From contig JAGKQI010000037.1 of NCBI GenBank assembly GCA_018806915.1, positions 1-64,000 on the forward strand: 64,000 bases of DNA, read 5' to 3'. The notes under the pieces were generated by a model. The model did not search any database and was not told where the DNA came from. It saw only the letters and a list, made by a program, of their open reading frames with translations. Each line of letters begins with the position of its first letter. The stretch's first letter is position 1. This DNA is from Phytophthora colocasiae (taxonomy: Eukaryota; Oomycota; Peronosporomycetes; Peronosporales; Peronosporaceae). Positions 62,601 to 64,000 of the stretch are shown piece after piece. The position numbers and the translations under genes are program-made.

Positions 62601-63995
62601 AATAATTCAGACTTCCCATGAAACTCTGTACTCCCTTGAGTGTCGACGGGAACGGCAATTCCTCCACTCCCCTGACGATCTTCGGCGTGGCTCTCAGTCC
62701 TTCAGCACTGATCTCATGTGACAGATAAGGAATCGTCAGCTTCCCGAACTCGCTCTTGGGCAAGCTCACAGAAATGTTCCAGTATCTGAGTCTGAAGAGC
62801 AAGGCATTCAGGTCTTCACAAAGTTGATCCCAGGTGGGCGCCCCATGAGCAATGTCGTCAATGTAGGAACTTCGACCGAGTACCGGTCCCATGAAGGACG
62901 GGACTGGGATGTTCCTCTGAAAGACAGTCATTTGGTCGGTGAGCACCGGAAACTCTGGCATGTGTTCATCAGAGTTCTGAAGTTGTTCACCGGACATCAG
63001 ACCATGTACGTCAGAGTTTAACTTCAGGAATTCCAGCACATCGGGATCAACGTCGGCTTCTTCTTCAGGTGACAGTCGCACAAACCCCCACAGGCAGTTA
63101 TCCAACATCGCCTGGTATACCAGGGGCGCGTTCTTCAGACCAAAGGGCATTCTTACCCACTGGAAGTGTCGATGAACGCTGAGATCAGCCTTGCACGCTC
63201 CGTCATTCGAATAGCCCAAAAACCACTCGCCATATCCAGACTCATAAACCACAGTGCTGCCTCAAAACCAATCAGCAGATCGTCTATCAGGGGCAACGGA
63301 TAACGCGACAACTGGATAAAACCATTCACCACTCGATAATCGATACACATGCGTATGTCCACACCATTCTTCTTGAGGACAATCACAATTGGTGATGCCC
63401 AAGGCGAAGTTGAGTACTCGATGAGTCCGGTCTCCAGGAGTTTCTTCAGAAGTTCGTACACCTTGATCATCAGGTGAGGGGCAACGGACCTCGGACGTTG
63501 GGCAACAGGTTTAGCGTCTCCCACGTCCAAGTCACAGACCACGCCCCTTGCCGGGGCAGGTGCGGCGTTGCCGTCTCCCAGAAAGATTTTCCGATGATAC
63601 TTCAGAATGTCCCTGAGTTTCTTCTCCATCCCCGGCGTTGTTCTCCCGGGTACTCCGACGTCAGCCTTGTCGATGTCACATTCGGGGGTCAAATCTTTCA
63701 ATTCAGGTAGCATAACCAGTTGGTCACGTAATTGAGATAGTAGGTCTGTTCCTTCCCGTATGTAGACACCGGGTTCCAGATCCAATTCCTCATTCGTGAC
63801 TCGCATGCACCGCTCGTACTCAGCTCGGAGCTTTTCCACAGGGGTGCCTGGCATACACTGGATTGGGATGTCCCATGAACAGTCTGTCGGCTCCTCATTT
63901 CCCATGAACAGTTCACCAGAAACACTCAGGGTGACTTCATCCTCGACCATGTTACTCGGAATTTCAGACGTGGTTCCAGAGTCTTTCGGAGTCAT
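59614..63995 (-). pseudogene. Gypsy 2 pol: RT, RNase H, second RNase H, integrase, chromodomain
   Basis: Minus strand, two frames. 63995-63153: region before RT and RT front (PWASPIVIVLKKNGVDIRM, FMSLDMASGFWAI). Near 63169-63173 about 10 bases are missing by comparison with the family, shifting frame. 63252-59614: HFQWVRMPFGLKNAP, YIDDIAHG (catalytic), FPSTLKGVQSFMGSLNYY, first RNase H, second RNase H (LSFDGAAKTSTRLG, VNDSEYCGLINGL, VVGDSCIAIQQA, VKREFNQAADYL), integrase zinc site ending CMDCASGKG, core (SMDFVTHM, IRHDQDPRFMSE, YRPQANGQQERS) and chromodomain (DEYEVEKILD, EYLVKWKGYDETEWLPL). Apart from the deletion it looks intact. Gag and protease lie outside the window. Confidence 0.88.
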
Positions 63996-64000
63996 TTTCT

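Larger units (their letters stand above)
54014..64000 (-). mobile_element. Gypsy element 2 (chromodomain, two RNase H), runs off the window
   Basis: Minus strand order: pol (63995 down to 59614), then the antisense ORF (56145-59231, plus strand), then a long 3' LTR region (about 54054-55796). gag and protease would lie beyond 64000. The junction with Gypsy 1 at about 54014 falls inside the Gypsy 1 RT, so element 2 probably inserted there. Exact ends are uncertain. Confidence 0.75.

Overview
The window reads as nuclear DNA of an oomycete, most likely a Phytophthora-type plant pathogen (Peronosporales). Evidence: at least eight elicitin-family loci (small secreted proteins with a six-cysteine core), the oomycete initiator-type core promoter (CTCATTCTnCAATTT) about 55-60 bases before most of their start codons, a PIG-A homologue, and a dense nest of LINE, Copia, Gypsy, Tc1/mariner, Mutator-like and Crypton-like elements. 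The species cannot be fixed by reading alone.

Layout. 1-1348: a degenerate tandem repeat and one weak acidic ORF. 1364-12689: a single minus-strand LINE with a 15-base target duplication; ORF1 carries a zinc knuckle and an OTU-type protease domain; ORF2 (endonuclease, RT, zf-RVT) is split by a Tc1-like element (TA duplication) and a deleted Copia element (5-base duplication), and removing each restores frame exactly. 12796-21827: two successive large palindromes, each holding a pair of near-identical elicitin genes (first pair divergent, second convergent); the right arm of the second is broken by a Tc1-like element and by a LINE fragment that itself holds another Tc1-like element. 21667-25747: two paralogous genes of unknown function flanking a PIG-A gene. 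25916-31495: an intact Copia element. 31537-34530: an elicitin pseudogene, a Pro/Thr-tailed elicitin-like gene and a short elicitin. 35115-40631: one elicitin gene cut in two by a 5.15-kb Mutator-like element with a 9-base duplication. That element contains a SWIM-finger transposase remnant, a Crypton-like recombinase remnant between inverted arrays of a 20-mer, a spliced zinc-finger/J-like gene, a solo Copia LTR and a LINE remnant. 40632-44478: mostly gene-free with a LINE fragment. 44479-46187: a broken Copia gag-protease-integrase. About 46188 to the window end: two Gypsy elements on the minus strand, the second running off the edge.

The strongest candidate for something undescribed is in the Gypsy block. 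Both elements carry chromodomain integrases and a second RNase H, and both carry a roughly 1000-codon ORF on the opposite strand, downstream of pol and convergent with it. The two antisense products share a C-terminal domain (PW, 43 residues later WE, in a QAxWExTH context). A similar, shorter-spaced motif occurs in the two unknown genes flanking PIG-A, suggesting exchange between host-like genes and the antisense ORFs.

Elicitin genes here have been multiplied by inverted duplication and are being lost by small deletions and transposon insertion. Many of the transposons can be dated relative to one another because their target duplications are visible.
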